64,000 nucleotides of DNA from contig NZ_BROD01000001.1 in NCBI RefSeq assembly GCF_024345225.1, positions 1 through 64,000 of the forward strand, read 5' to 3'. Shown here one piece after another: positions 44,307-53,916 of the stretch (the first letter of the stretch is position 1; the number at the start of each line of letters is the position of its first letter). A program made the position numbers and the translations under genes. The DNA is from Clostridium sp. TW13. Its GTDB lineage: Bacteria > Bacillota > Clostridia > Clostridiales > Clostridiaceae. Below the pieces are notes generated by a model, which saw nothing but the letters and a program-made list of their open reading frames with translations, was not told the DNA's origin and did no database searches.

Positions 44307-46082
44307 ATGCCAGAAATAATAGTGAAGGATGAGAACTCTGTGGAAATAAATGGTAAAACATATAACTTGACCACTATACCGAACTATACTGACATACTAG
44401 TCCAGGAAGAGGTCAAGACTGTATTAAATCAGCTAAGCCTTAAAGATATTACGGATAATTTATATATTACTGTAGAATTGTTTTATGTTGCGTATAATGG
44501 TGTTGCAGGTGCAAGAGGTGGAACAATACAAGCAGAAATAGCATCAATACAAAGTAAATTAGCAATGCTTTGCAATGAGTGTGTAAAGACAATGACTAGT
44601 TTTAAAGTAGAAACCCAAAATATACTTATGGAACTGGTTGACACATATAAATGGCTCACAAAGGGCAAAGAAAATTTAGCGTTGATGAAACTATCACATT
44701 GTTCAGAATCATCATTAAATATGTCAGCAGCAGCCAACAGTTTGGCTGAAGGCTTTAAAGAGTTACAAATTAGATCTACAAAGGCAAGATCCAACACAAT
44801 TGAGGAGGAAGCTAGCGAGCGAGATAAAAAACTAGCAGCTGAGAAAGCTGAGAGAGAATTAGTAGCTAAGCAAGCAGCAGAACAACAAAATCAACAAGAG
44901 TTGTTGGAACAAATTGCTGATATGCAAAGTAAGTATAATGAATCAAAAGAAAGGGAAGAAAAAGAATCAACTAAGGCGCTTATTTTGGGCATTACATCAG
45001 CTATAACTACTTCAATAGGTGCAGGGTTAGGTGCATTTGTTGCTGCCCAGAATCCTGTTTCCCAATTGACAAATGTAACATCTAATGTACAAGTAGCAGA
45101 AGCGCAGAAGAATGCCACTGATAAAAAAGCACAAGCAGATAAAGCGCAACAAGATCTATTAGCTGCTAATGATAAAAAAGTAATAAAACAAAATTTAGTA
45201 GATAAATTGACAAAAGAAATTGAGGAAATAAATAAGAAAATCACAGAGAGTGAGCAAAATCCAGATAATCTTTCAAAGTTAAAAGAAGAAAAAGATGCAA
45301 AAAGCAACGAGTTGGATGAAGCTAAAAAAGAATTAACAAAAATAAGTGGTGAAATTGAAGGTTTGGAGAAAACTTCTAAGGATGCAACAGCTTATTATGC
45401 AGCAGCAGCTACTGTATTACAAGAGTTGGCTAAAAGTACTGGACAAATGACGCAGGCAGCAGCAAATGCAGAAGAGTCTATACATGAAGAAAAAATGCGT
45501 TTTCTTAATCAAAAGTTAGAATTAGAGAAACAAAAAAGACAGTCCTTGGTTGCTTTAGCGGAATATGCAGAAAGCGTTAAAAATCTAAAAGTTGAAGAAA
45601 GTATGACATCAGTGTCAGTAAACTCTTTACATGCAGCTGTTGAAGCCGTAGGAAAAATTATTGCGACACTTACTGATGCAAGTTTATTTTGGGATCAGAT
45701 GTCAAGTTATTGTAAAAGAATGTCAAAACAAGGTTTTCAGCAACAAATAACTGATTTAACTGATCCTAAATCTGGTTTAAGTCCTGAAGAAAGAATAGTG
45801 GAATATAGAGCAAATGATTTTATGAGATCATTTTTAACTTATATGTGCCAATGGGTGGCTATAAACGGATTATCTGGTGAGTATTTAATAACTGCTAGTG
45901 AAGCGCAGAAAAAAGCAGTTGAATATTTAAAACAATCTCCAACAATAGAAGAAGCGTTAAGAAAGGCTCCTGAATTAGCTAAGAATATGGAAGTGATGAT
46001 TGGTAAGAGTCTAAATGAATCTGGACAGATTATTGCAGATTTAGAACAGCAGAAATCTATTATTACAGAAAAAAGTAATTAA
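44307..46082 (+). CDS. large coiled-coil protein with central hydrophobic segment (putative alpha-helical pore-forming toxin component A)
   Basis: A 591-residue protein, almost wholly helical. Long charged coiled coils occupy about 150-220 and 260-430, and between them is one strongly hydrophobic segment at about 223-252 (ALILGITSAITTSIGAGLGA). The C-terminal part contains LFWDQMSSYCKRM (about 467-479). No signal peptide. Long helices around a single hydrophobic head is the plan of ClyA/HBL/XaxA-type toxins, which also often lack signal peptides; the gene pair with 46094 recalls binary XaxAB/YaxAB. That assignment is inference. A structural or cytoskeletal coiled-coil protein is the alternative. 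GAGGAG precedes the ATG. Confidence 0.5.
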   Translation: MPEIIVKDENSVEINGKTYNLTTIPNYTDILVQEEVKTVLNQLSLKDITDNLYITVELFYVAYNGVAGARGGTIQAEIASIQSKLAMLCNECVKTMTSFKVETQNILMELVDTYKWLTKGKENLALMKLSHCSESSLNMSAAANSLAEGFKELQIRSTKARSNTIEEEASERDKKLAAEKAERELVAKQAAEQQNQQELLEQIADMQSKYNESKEREEKESTKALILGITSAITTSIGAGLGAFVAAQNPVSQLTNVTSNVQVAEAQKNATDKKAQADKAQQDLLAANDKKVIKQNLVDKLTKEIEEINKKITESEQNPDNLSKLKEEKDAKSNELDEAKKELTKISGEIEGLEKTSKDATAYYAAAATVLQELAKSTGQMTQAAANAEESIHEEKMRFLNQKLELEKQKRQSLVALAEYAESVKNLKVEESMTSVSVNSLHAAVEAVGKIIATLTDASLFWDQMSSYCKRMSKQGFQQQITDLTDPKSGLSPEERIVEYRANDFMRSFLTYMCQWVAINGLSGEYLITASEAQKKAVEYLKQSPTIEEALRKAPELAKNMEVMIGKSLNESGQIIADLEQQKSIITEKSN

Positions 46083-46093
46083 AAGGAGAAAAA

Positions 46094-47011
46094 ATGAGTT
46101 CAATTGGAAAAAACAATTTTAGTATTGTAATGAATGCACTAGAAAAATCAGTTGATCAATTAAAAAGTGAAAAGAAAGAAGAAGCAATAAACACAGTTTT
46201 AGGTATTTCTCAGGAAATTCAACTTTTAAGTACTAGTTCGGAAAAAATGGAAGTTGCAAATAAAAAAGAACAAGCAAAGCTTACAGAAACTCTTGCTGAT
46301 ATGATTAAAAGTGAAGCTACTATTAGAGATAGTTATTTAGGAACACAAAAAAGTATTGACACTTTGAATGTAGATATCAGCAAAAAGAGCACTGAAAGAA
46401 CTGAACTTATAAAGCATGTTAATTCGGTTCAAAGAGAATTAGAAGAGGACGAGAGAAGCCTTCGAGAGCATCAAAAAAAGTTAGATGAACTTAATGATTC
46501 TTCTGCATGGAGTATAATTAGGTCTATTTGTTCATTAGGGCTAGATAGAGCAATTATGGGAATCCAAAGCTTAATTAATGATGATACTGGTCGTATAAGA
46601 TCATTAAAGGATCAAATTTCTAAATTCAGACAAGAATTAGAGAATAATGCTCAAGGAATTCAAACAGCGGACTCTCTTCTAAAAAGTTTATATGAACAGA
46701 AAAATTTATATGAGGTTCAAATTGCTGAATTAAAATCAAGAGAATATACTCTGCAACAATATGAAAAAACATGCAGGCAAAACCTTGCTTTTATAACAGA
46801 TATAGCTTTGTTTTATGGTAAATTATCAATTATGTTGGAACAAATACGTCATAGAATAGATGATGTTATTGATATTGTAAGTCTGTTGAATGATAGCACA
46901 CCAACAATAGTAGATTTTGATAGCTCTGGAGGAACTCTAATTTCACTTAATGAAGCCTTAGTGAAATTTGATAAAATCTTAGAAACTGTTGATTTAGATT
47001 CTATAGCATAA
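46094..47011 (+). CDS. coiled-coil protein with central hydrophobic segment (putative toxin component B)
   Basis: A 305-residue helical protein starting 11 bases after the previous gene, with AAGGAG. Coiled coils occupy about 60-130 and 165-235; between them is a hydrophobic stretch at about 136-160 (SAWSIIRSICSLGLDRAIMG). The end contains NLAFITDIALFYGKLSIMLE and a short strand-rich tail. Size (about 35 kDa) and layout match the B subunits of XaxAB/YaxAB-like binary pore-forming toxins. The tight coupling with the 591-residue gene supports a two-component complex. Sequence-level identity to that family was not tested. Confidence 0.5.
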   Translation: MSSIGKNNFSIVMNALEKSVDQLKSEKKEEAINTVLGISQEIQLLSTSSEKMEVANKKEQAKLTETLADMIKSEATIRDSYLGTQKSIDTLNVDISKKSTERTELIKHVNSVQRELEEDERSLREHQKKLDELNDSSAWSIIRSICSLGLDRAIMGIQSLINDDTGRIRSLKDQISKFRQELENNAQGIQTADSLLKSLYEQKNLYEVQIAELKSREYTLQQYEKTCRQNLAFITDIALFYGKLSIMLEQIRHRIDDVIDIVSLLNDSTPTIVDFDSSGGTLISLNEALVKFDKILETVDLDSIA

Positions 47012-47064
47012 ATTTTATAAGTTGGATATTAATTCTTAATAAAAAAGTAGAAAGAGGTGTAAAT

Positions 47065-47832
47065 ATGAGAGATGATTCTATAGCATTTATACAAGCGCCG
47101 GGAGCGTTTATTATTGCAAATCCTATTGTATTAAATTTTATAGCTGATAATTTACTTGGCGTTGGTATACCTGCGAATAATAACTTACGTAGAATGTTTA
47201 CTTTGTCAACAAATACGGACGCCGGTATTCCAGGCGATGATGATTTTCCAGAATTACGTATGCAACCAGCAGGTGCTCCACCTGTTGTTGCTCAGCCAGG
47301 AGGTGGAGTTTTAGGAACAATTGATGCGTTCTATTGTAGAGCTGGCAATGGTGGGATGGCATTTAATGCCTTGCCTTTTTGCGACATTGCTATTGCACCT
47401 GGTCCTTTAGATGCTCATTTTTTATTTACCACAGGTATGAATGGATGCTCGCTTGTGGTTGCATCAGCTGTACCAATTGGTGCTGCGCCGTTAGCTCATG
47501 GTGCTTGGAGAGTGATGCATGATCATGATCATAGGTCAATTGCCCAATGGCAAGCTGCAGGATATACAATTCGTTTTGCTGCTTATGCTGACTTAGCTGA
47601 CGCTGGCGTTGGACCATTTCTCCCAGTCAATGTTGTTAGCTATAACCCTAATAATTATCCATGGAACTATATGGATTCTGTTCGTATTGTTACAAATTTT
47701 TTGCACTGGACAGGTGTAAATTGGAATTTTAATAGCCGACATTATCACGCAGCAGGAAAGCATATTATAAATGTTGATTCACCTCCTGGCGTAATACCAG
47801 CTGTTGCAAGTACTCAAACTTTAGCAATTTAG
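47065..47832 (+). CDS. 255-residue protein with GC-richer codons; candidate Cys/His enzyme
   Basis: A 255-residue soluble protein, Ala/Pro/Gly-rich and visibly richer in G+C than its neighbours (for example GCGCCGGGAGCG at its start), suggesting different ancestry. A single conspicuous motif, TTGMNGCSLVVA with Cys128, is followed by AHGAWRVMHDHDH (His145, His152, His154, His156). A Cys after a Gly turn plus a downstream His is the arrangement of the CNF1/BLF1 deamidase fold (there LSGC and a His 12-15 residues on). The resemblance is weak and the spacing larger. It could instead be a lectin-like or structural protein. AGAGGTG precedes the ATG; third gene of the set. Confidence 0.4.
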   Translation: MRDDSIAFIQAPGAFIIANPIVLNFIADNLLGVGIPANNNLRRMFTLSTNTDAGIPGDDDFPELRMQPAGAPPVVAQPGGGVLGTIDAFYCRAGNGGMAFNALPFCDIAIAPGPLDAHFLFTTGMNGCSLVVASAVPIGAAPLAHGAWRVMHDHDHRSIAQWQAAGYTIRFAAYADLADAGVGPFLPVNVVSYNPNNYPWNYMDSVRIVTNFLHWTGVNWNFNSRHYHAAGKHIINVDSPPGVIPAVASTQTLAI

Positions 47833-47999
47833 ATATAAAAAGCCTCTAAGATATTTTAAATCATAGAAGTTTTTCATGCTTATAATTTATTGTATACATA
47901 ATAAAATAAGTTATGGTAAAATTAAATAAGACAGAATATTGTGATTTTTCTGTGATTATAAAGAATTGCATAAAAAATTGAATTTTAGGAGGCAGAATT

Positions 48000-48179
48000 A
48001 TGGATAAGAGTGAAGTAGTATGCAACTGCATGAACGTTACTGTACAAGATTTAGAGGATGCTGTAAAGAATGGAGCAAAATCATTTGAAGAAGTTCAAGA
48101 AGCTACTCAAGTTAGTACTGGTTGTGGTGGATGCGAAGAACATGCAAGAGAAATAGTTAATCAACTATTAGGCAAGTAA
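48000..48179 (+). CDS. BFD-like [2Fe-2S]-binding protein
   Basis: A 59-residue protein encoded by ATG at 48000 to TAA at 48177-48179, with a perfect AGGAGG 7 bases upstream. The cluster ligands are Cys8, Cys10 (VCNCMNVT) and Cys41, Cys44 (TGCGGCEEHA), the C-x-C...C-x2-C arrangement of bacterioferritin-associated ferredoxin domains. Stand-alone proteins of this type are common in clostridia and may carry electrons or iron; the partner here is unknown. It is followed by a clear terminator and has no functional link to its neighbours that I can see. Confidence 0.88.
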   Translation: MDKSEVVCNCMNVTVQDLEDAVKNGAKSFEEVQEATQVSTGCGGCEEHAREIVNQLLGK

Positions 48180-48181
48180 TT

Positions 48182-48223
48182 AAAAAAGTGTATCAGAGAC
48201 ATGAGTCTTTGATACACTTTTTT
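48182..48223 (+). terminator. intrinsic terminator
   Basis: AAAAAAGTGTATCA pairs with TGATACACTTTTTT around a short loop, directly after the BFD-like gene. Confidence 0.85.
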
Positions 48224-48346
48224 GGTATGAAAGTTATATTGTATAGGTTCTAATTTATGTGATTGAAACTTTATAAGTATACTATATTGTCTATTTTATA
48301 AAACATTAATTTAAATTATATAGAAAAGCTTTATTTAAAGGATATA

Positions 48347-49192
48347 TTATGAATTTATACTTCTATATTTACTTGGAGAATAACAAGAGTATTTCTTAAA
48401 TAATTTGCTAAAGTAATATGCATCCTTATATCCTACAGACTGAGCAACAGCCTTTATAGGAAGCTCTGTAGAGGCCAACAAATCTTTTGCCTTTTCTAAT
48501 CTAAGATTTATTAAATAATTTATTGGAGATTCACCAGTCTTATCTTTAAATATCTTGGAGATGTAAACTGAACTTAGGTACATATTTTTTGCTATATTAT
48601 CAAGTGATATGTTGTCCATATAATTTTCATCAAAATATTTTAATATAATCTCCACAATGTTGGATTTATCGTAAAAAGAAAATTCGCAGCGATTAATTTT
48701 CTTTTTATTTTGTACATAATTTGTTTCTTTTAAAAAGAGAGCAATCAATTTCATTATAAGGCTTTTTAAAATAAGCTCATGTCCTACTTCACAGGCAGTT
48801 TGTTCTTCAATTATTTCCAAACAGCATTTATGAAAATCTTCTCTAAATTGCTTAAATTCAAGAGGCCCTTCAAAATGTTCGCTTATAACTGTATTGATTG
48901 GAAGGCCTTCTATTTGAAGGTTTCTGAAACCAATATGAAGTTCTGTTGCTGTTTCCCCCACGTTTAATGACTCTTTGTGATATACATTGGGGTTAAAAGG
49001 TAGAAGAGTTTTTTCCTTAATCTTATAATATTTATCATTTATTCTATATGTCACAGATCCAGACACAACATAACTAAACTCAATAAAGTCATGGCAATGA
49101 TATGTTGTATTAATGTAATCTTTATTATCAACCTTAAATGCAAATAGTATTTCAGGATTAAATTTATCAATAGAAATTCCAACGTTACACAC
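48347..49192 (-). CDS. AraC-family transcriptional regulator
   Basis: A 281-residue regulator. I use the GTG at 49192, with GGGGTG 9 bases upstream. The N-terminal half is a cupin-type sensing domain (YHCHDFIEFSYVVSGSVTYR, with His pairs). The C-terminal ~100 residues carry two helix-turn-helix motifs (NISLDNIAKNMYLSSVYISK and ELPIKAVAQSVGYKDAYYFS), ending FKKYSCYSPSKYR as in the family. It is divergent from the ABC exporter genes, with 131 bases between, the usual arrangement for a regulator and its target operon. The ligand is unknown, possibly a sugar or drug. Confidence 0.9.
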   Translation of the reverse strand: MCNVGISIDKFNPEILFAFKVDNKDYINTTYHCHDFIEFSYVVSGSVTYRINDKYYKIKEKTLLPFNPNVYHKESLNVGETATELHIGFRNLQIEGLPINTVISEHFEGPLEFKQFREDFHKCCLEIIEEQTACEVGHELILKSLIMKLIALFLKETNYVQNKKKINRCEFSFYDKSNIVEIILKYFDENYMDNISLDNIAKNMYLSSVYISKIFKDKTGESPINYLINLRLEKAKDLLASTELPIKAVAQSVGYKDAYYFSKLFKKYSCYSPSKYRSINS

Positions 49193-49323
49193 TAAACATC
49201 ACACCCCTTTTATATATAAGAATATACATCATATGTTTAGAAAAGTACATTTCTATTTAAATGTTTTTATTAGATAATTAAAATTGTTAAAAACAACAGC
49301 AGCATTTTAAGGAGGTTATAGGG

Positions 49324-51081
49324 ATGGATAGAATTAGATGGATTTTTAGCTATATAAATAAGTATAAGTTCAAGTTTACTTTTGCAATGATAATAGTATT
49401 GGTTTGTTCTGCAATATCTATGATAAATCCATACTTAAGTGGAAAATTAGTTGATGAAGTAATACTTCATGGTAAGAAGAATTTATTAATCTCTATTTTG
49501 GCAATGATGATAGGGATAACACTAGTTAAATCAATAGTTAGATATACTTATCAGATGTTGTTTGAGAGAATATCTCAAGATGTAATATTTGAAATAAGAA
49601 GAGAAATGTATGATAAACTTCAGGAGCTTGATTTAGATTATTACAATAGAACTAGAACTGGAGACATAATGGCTAGAATGACTGGTGATATGGATGCAGT
49701 TAGACATTTTGTTTCTTGGGTTATGTACAATATATTAGAAAATGCTACTGCATTTATTTGTGCTGTACTAACAATGGCAGTTATTAATATTAAACTTACC
49801 TTACTTATGTTATTAGTAACTCCTTTTGTAGGATTAAGTGCATATATGATGGCTAAAAGCTCAAATCCAGTGTTTTATAAAATTAGAGAAAAGTTTTCAA
49901 GATTAAATACAGTGGTTCAAGAGAATATTAGTGGAAATAGAGTTGTAAAGGCATTTGCCAAGGAAGACTATGAAAAGGTTAAGTTTGAAAATGAAAATCA
50001 AGGATATATGGAAACTAATATGGAGTTAGCTAATGTTACTAAGACATATTTACCAATATTAAATGCCCTTGCAAATATGTTTACCATAGTTATGGTTTTG
50101 GTTGGTGGAATCCTAATTATAAATAATGAGCTGACAATGGGTGAGTTAGTAACATTTAATGGACTTATTTGGGCGATAAACAATCCAATGAATATGGTTG
50201 GATTCCTTATAAATGATGTTCAAAGATTCTTAGCATCATCAAGAAAAATAAAAATTTTAATTAGTGAAGAAACTAAAATAAAGAACCCTGAGGATGGAAT
50301 TAAGCCAGAAAGAATAAAGGGCAGCGTTGAATTTAAAAATGTAAACTTTGAGTATGGCTATGAACCTGTCTTAAAGGATATTAATTTCAAGGTAGAACAG
50401 GGACAGACTGTAGCTATATTTGGACAAACAGGCGCAGGAAAATCTACAATAATCAATCTTATTGAAAGGTTTTATGATGTAACTTCAGGTGAGGTGCTAA
50501 TTGATGGAATAAACATTAAGAAGTATGACCTTGAAGCTTTAAGAAGAAGCATATCAATATCAATGCAGGATGTATTTTTATTCTCAAATACTATAGAAGA
50601 GAACATTAGTTATGGTCTTCCTAAGATGGATGAAGATAAGGTGAGTTGGGCTGCTGAAATGGCAGATGCCAGTGACTTTATCCAAAGATTATCTGACTCC
50701 TATGAAACTGTAGTGGGTGAAAGAGGAGTAGGTCTTTCAGGAGGTCAAAAGCAAAGAATAACCTTAGCAAGATCTATAATAAAAGATCCATCTATATTAA
50801 TTTTAGATGATACTACTTCAAGTTTAGATGTGGAAACAGAGGCTATGATTCAACAAAACTTAAATAGAGTCTATAAAGACACAACTTGCTTTATAATTGC
50901 TCATAGAATTTCATCAATAAAGGATGCAGATTTAATTTTAGTTTTAGATGATGGAAGAATAGTTGAAAGTGGAACACATAATGAATTGCTTAAGAAAAAA
51001 GGACATTACTATGAAGTGTATCAGGCACAATATGGTAGCTATCTGTCAGAGGAAGAAGAGCAACGTGAGGAGGTGCAATAA
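49324..51081 (+). CDS. ABC exporter, half-transporter with degenerate ATP site
   Basis: A 585-residue type IV ABC exporter half: six membrane helices (about 15-300), then a nucleotide-binding domain with Walker A GQTGAGKST, signature LSGGQ and Walker B ILILDDTTSS. The usual catalytic Glu after Walker B is Asp here, which marks the non-catalytic half of a heterodimer, as in BmrC or TM287. AAGGAGG precedes the ATG. Its stop is directly followed by the ATG of the partner. Such pairs export drugs, lipids or peptides; the substrate is not predictable. Confidence 0.93.
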   Translation: MDRIRWIFSYINKYKFKFTFAMIIVLVCSAISMINPYLSGKLVDEVILHGKKNLLISILAMMIGITLVKSIVRYTYQMLFERISQDVIFEIRREMYDKLQELDLDYYNRTRTGDIMARMTGDMDAVRHFVSWVMYNILENATAFICAVLTMAVINIKLTLLMLLVTPFVGLSAYMMAKSSNPVFYKIREKFSRLNTVVQENISGNRVVKAFAKEDYEKVKFENENQGYMETNMELANVTKTYLPILNALANMFTIVMVLVGGILIINNELTMGELVTFNGLIWAINNPMNMVGFLINDVQRFLASSRKIKILISEETKIKNPEDGIKPERIKGSVEFKNVNFEYGYEPVLKDINFKVEQGQTVAIFGQTGAGKSTIINLIERFYDVTSGEVLIDGINIKKYDLEALRRSISISMQDVFLFSNTIEENISYGLPKMDEDKVSWAAEMADASDFIQRLSDSYETVVGERGVGLSGGQKQRITLARSIIKDPSILILDDTTSSLDVETEAMIQQNLNRVYKDTTCFIIAHRISSIKDADLILVLDDGRIVESGTHNELLKKKGHYYEVYQAQYGSYLSEEEEQREEVQ

Positions 51082-52866
51082 ATGGCAAGAAATAAATATG
51101 ATGTAGATGAAGATTTAGAGATTGAATTTAGTTGGGAGTACACAAAAAGATTACTAGCTTATGTTAAGCCATATAAGAAAGAAATGATTATTACTCTTAT
51201 TATTATGATCATAGCTAGTATAGCCAGCTTATTAAGCCCATACTTAGTTAAGATTGCAATGGATACAAGCATACCTAATAAGGATATAAAAGGATTAATA
51301 GGAGTATGTGCTCTGATCTTACTTACTATAGTTATAGGTGCTGCTTGCATGGTGTATAAGATTAAAACCATGACATATGTTGGACAAAGTGTAATTAAAA
51401 ATATAAGAACAGATATATTTAATCATCTTCAAAGATTACCTTTTTCCTATTATGATGATAAACCACATGGAAAGATCTTAGTAAGAGTAGTTAACTACGT
51501 AAACTCATTAAGTGATTTACTATCAAACGGATTGATTAATTTAGTTACGGATTTACTTAGTATTTTTGTAATAATAGGTTTTATGCTTGCTATAAATGTT
51601 AAGTTGACTATAGTGTGTATGCTTGGTTTACCATTTCTTATTTTGGTGGTAGGTTTGCTTAAAAAGGTGCAAAGAAGAACAACTCAAATCTTTAGTAATA
51701 AGCAATCAAACTTAAATGCTTATATTCAAGAAAGCATCAGTGGTATGAAGGTTACTCAAGCTTTTACAAGAGAGAAGACCAATGCAGAGAAGTTTAGAAA
51801 AGTAAGTGATGAAAATAGAAGTACTTGGATGACAGCAGTAAGATATCAAATGCTGCTTTGGCCAGCTATTGATAATATATCAGTAATAACAATTTCTTTT
51901 GTATATCTAATAGGCGTAAGTTCTATAGGAAATGGTATAACCATAGGAACACTTATAGCATTTGTGGGTTACATCTGGAGATTCTGGAATCCTATAGTTA
52001 ATATTTCAAACTTCTATAACACTTTGATAATGGCTATGGCATATCTTGAAAGAATTTTTGAAACTTTAGATGAACCAGTGGATATAGATAACTTGCCTGG
52101 TGCATATAAGATGCCAAACATAAATGGTCATGTAGAATTTAAAGATATAGTATTTAAGTATGATGACGATGGAAGAGAAATCTTAAAGAAGGTGTCTTTT
52201 GAAGTAAAGCCAGGAGAAAATATAGCCTTAGTTGGACCAACAGGAGCTGGAAAGACTACAATTATAAATTTATTAAGCAGATTTTATGATGTCTACTCTG
52301 GAGAAGTACTAGTGGATGGTAATAATGTTAGAAATGTAACCTTGGATTCTCTAAGAAAGCAAATGGGTGTAATGTTACAGGATACCTTCATATTCTCAGG
52401 AACAATAATGGACAATATAAGATATGGAAAATTAGATGCTACAGATGAAGAGATAATAAGAGCTGCAAAGGCAGTAAAAGCTCATGATTTCATTGTAACT
52501 TTGAAGGATGGATATTATACAGAGGTTAATGAAAGAGGAAGCAGACTTTCAGTTGGACAAAGACAGCTTATTTCTTTTGCAAGAGCTCTTTTAGCTGATC
52601 CTAAGATTCTCATTTTAGATGAAGCAACTTCAAGTATAGACACTAAGACAGAGGAAGCTTTACAAATAGGGCTTGATAGATTGTTAAAGGGCAGAACTTC
52701 CTTTGTAATTGCTCATAGATTATCAACTATTAAGAATGCAACAAGAATAATGGTTATAAATAATGGGCAAATTGTAGAACAAGGAAATCATGATGAACTA
52801 ATGGAACTAAAAGGAGAGTATTATGAGCTTTATAGCTCTCAATATGATATGATAAAAGCAATATAA
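51082..52866 (+). CDS. ABC exporter, catalytic half-transporter
   Basis: A 594-residue partner of the preceding gene, with an N-terminal extension (DVDEDLEIEFSWEY), six membrane helices and a nucleotide-binding domain: Walker A GPTGAGKTT, signature LSVGQ (non-standard) and Walker B ILILDEATSS with the catalytic Glu. Combined with the partner, one composite site has Glu plus LSGGQ (active) and the other has Asp plus LSVGQ (inactive), the textbook asymmetry of heterodimeric exporters. It begins at the base after the previous stop. Copy G of the MITE-like repeat overlaps its stop codon. Confidence 0.94.
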   Translation: MARNKYDVDEDLEIEFSWEYTKRLLAYVKPYKKEMIITLIIMIIASIASLLSPYLVKIAMDTSIPNKDIKGLIGVCALILLTIVIGAACMVYKIKTMTYVGQSVIKNIRTDIFNHLQRLPFSYYDDKPHGKILVRVVNYVNSLSDLLSNGLINLVTDLLSIFVIIGFMLAINVKLTIVCMLGLPFLILVVGLLKKVQRRTTQIFSNKQSNLNAYIQESISGMKVTQAFTREKTNAEKFRKVSDENRSTWMTAVRYQMLLWPAIDNISVITISFVYLIGVSSIGNGITIGTLIAFVGYIWRFWNPIVNISNFYNTLIMAMAYLERIFETLDEPVDIDNLPGAYKMPNINGHVEFKDIVFKYDDDGREILKKVSFEVKPGENIALVGPTGAGKTTIINLLSRFYDVYSGEVLVDGNNVRNVTLDSLRKQMGVMLQDTFIFSGTIMDNIRYGKLDATDEEIIRAAKAVKAHDFIVTLKDGYYTEVNERGSRLSVGQRQLISFARALLADPKILILDEATSSIDTKTEEALQIGLDRLLKGRTSFVIAHRLSTIKNATRIMVINNGQIVEQGNHDELMELKGEYYELYSSQYDMIKAI

Positions 52867-52928
52867 AGCATCTTCAAAAAATAATTAAGATCGCGTATTT
52901 GGACTTGTTATTTATTTTCAGACGTTTA
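52865..52928 (-). repeat. MITE-like repeat, copy G, at the ABC exporter stop codon
   Basis: AAAGCATCTTCAAAAAATAA at the left, TTGTTATTTATTTTCAGACG at the right: same orientation as copy E, inverted relative to B. The right end is slightly degraded. Confidence 0.7.
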
Positions 52929-52947
52929 ATTAAGGAGTGGATTATTT

Positions 52948-53910
52948 ATGATATATAACAGATGTGGAAACAGTGGACTTAAGTTACCTGCAATTTCTCT
53001 AGGACTTTGGCATAATTTTGGTGCAGGTGATGTTTATGCTAATAGTGAAGCTATATTAAAGAGAGCTTATGAACTTGGAATTACGCACTTTGATGTGGCA
53101 AACAATTATGGAAGACCATATGATGGTTCAGCAGAAGAGACTCTTGGAAAAATACTAAAAAAGAATTTTAGTTCAAATGATAGAGATAGAATGGTTATAG
53201 CGACAAAAGCAGGGTTTGACATGTGGGGTGGCGGTCCTTATGAATTTGGAGGCTCAAAAAAATATTTAATCTCCAGCTTAGATCAAAGCTTAAAGCGTTT
53301 AGGACTCGACTATGTAGATATATTCTATCATCATGTTCCAGATTCAGAAACACCATTAGAAGAAACTATGGCTGCTCTTGATTTGATTGTTAGACAAGGA
53401 AAAGCTTTATATGTAGGTATTTCAAATTACAATTCAGAGCAAACAAAGAAGGCTTCTGAGATTTTGAAGAAGTTAGGAACACCTTGTCTTATAAACCAAG
53501 TCAGCTATTCAATGTTTGATAGACATATTGAAGAAGATAATCTTTTTGAAACTCATAAGGAAGAAGGAATTGGTACCATAGCCTTTGTGCCATTGGCTCA
53601 AGGATTACTTACAGATAAGTACATTCATGGAATACCTGAGGATTCAAGAATAGGAAGAAATAGCTTATATCTTCATGATAATGATGTAACAGAAGAAAAA
53701 GTAAATAAGATTATTAAGCTAAATGAAATAGCAAAAGAAAGAGGCCAAAGTCTTGCCCAAATGGCACTAGCTTGGACATTAAGAGGAGATTTAACTTCAA
53801 CTTTAATAGGAGCAAGTAAGGTTAAACAAGTTGAAGATAATGTAAAGGCAATAGAAAATCTAAGTTTCTCTCAAGAAGAATTAGATATGATAGACACAAT
53901 ATTGAGATAG
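52948..53910 (+). CDS. aldo/keto reductase (YghZ/GpsR-like)
   Basis: A 320-residue NADPH-dependent (beta/alpha)8 reductase. The catalytic tetrad can be seen: Asp in FDVANNYG with its Tyr, Lys in VIATKAGF, and His in DIFYHHVPDSETP. The start MIYNRCGNSGLKLPAISLGLW, the AEETLGKIL segment and the IGASKVKQVEDNVKA cofactor loop fit the subgroup of L-glyceraldehyde 3-phosphate/methylglyoxal reductases; the exact substrate is inferred. AAGGAGTGG precedes the ATG. It lies between two MITE-like repeats, 82 bases after the exporter. Confidence 0.9.
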   Translation: MIYNRCGNSGLKLPAISLGLWHNFGAGDVYANSEAILKRAYELGITHFDVANNYGRPYDGSAEETLGKILKKNFSSNDRDRMVIATKAGFDMWGGGPYEFGGSKKYLISSLDQSLKRLGLDYVDIFYHHVPDSETPLEETMAALDLIVRQGKALYVGISNYNSEQTKKASEILKKLGTPCLINQVSYSMFDRHIEEDNLFETHKEEGIGTIAFVPLAQGLLTDKYIHGIPEDSRIGRNSLYLHDNDVTEEKVNKIIKLNEIAKERGQSLAQMALAWTLRGDLTSTLIGASKVKQVEDNVKAIENLSFSQEELDMIDTILR

Positions 53911-53916
53911 AAAAAT

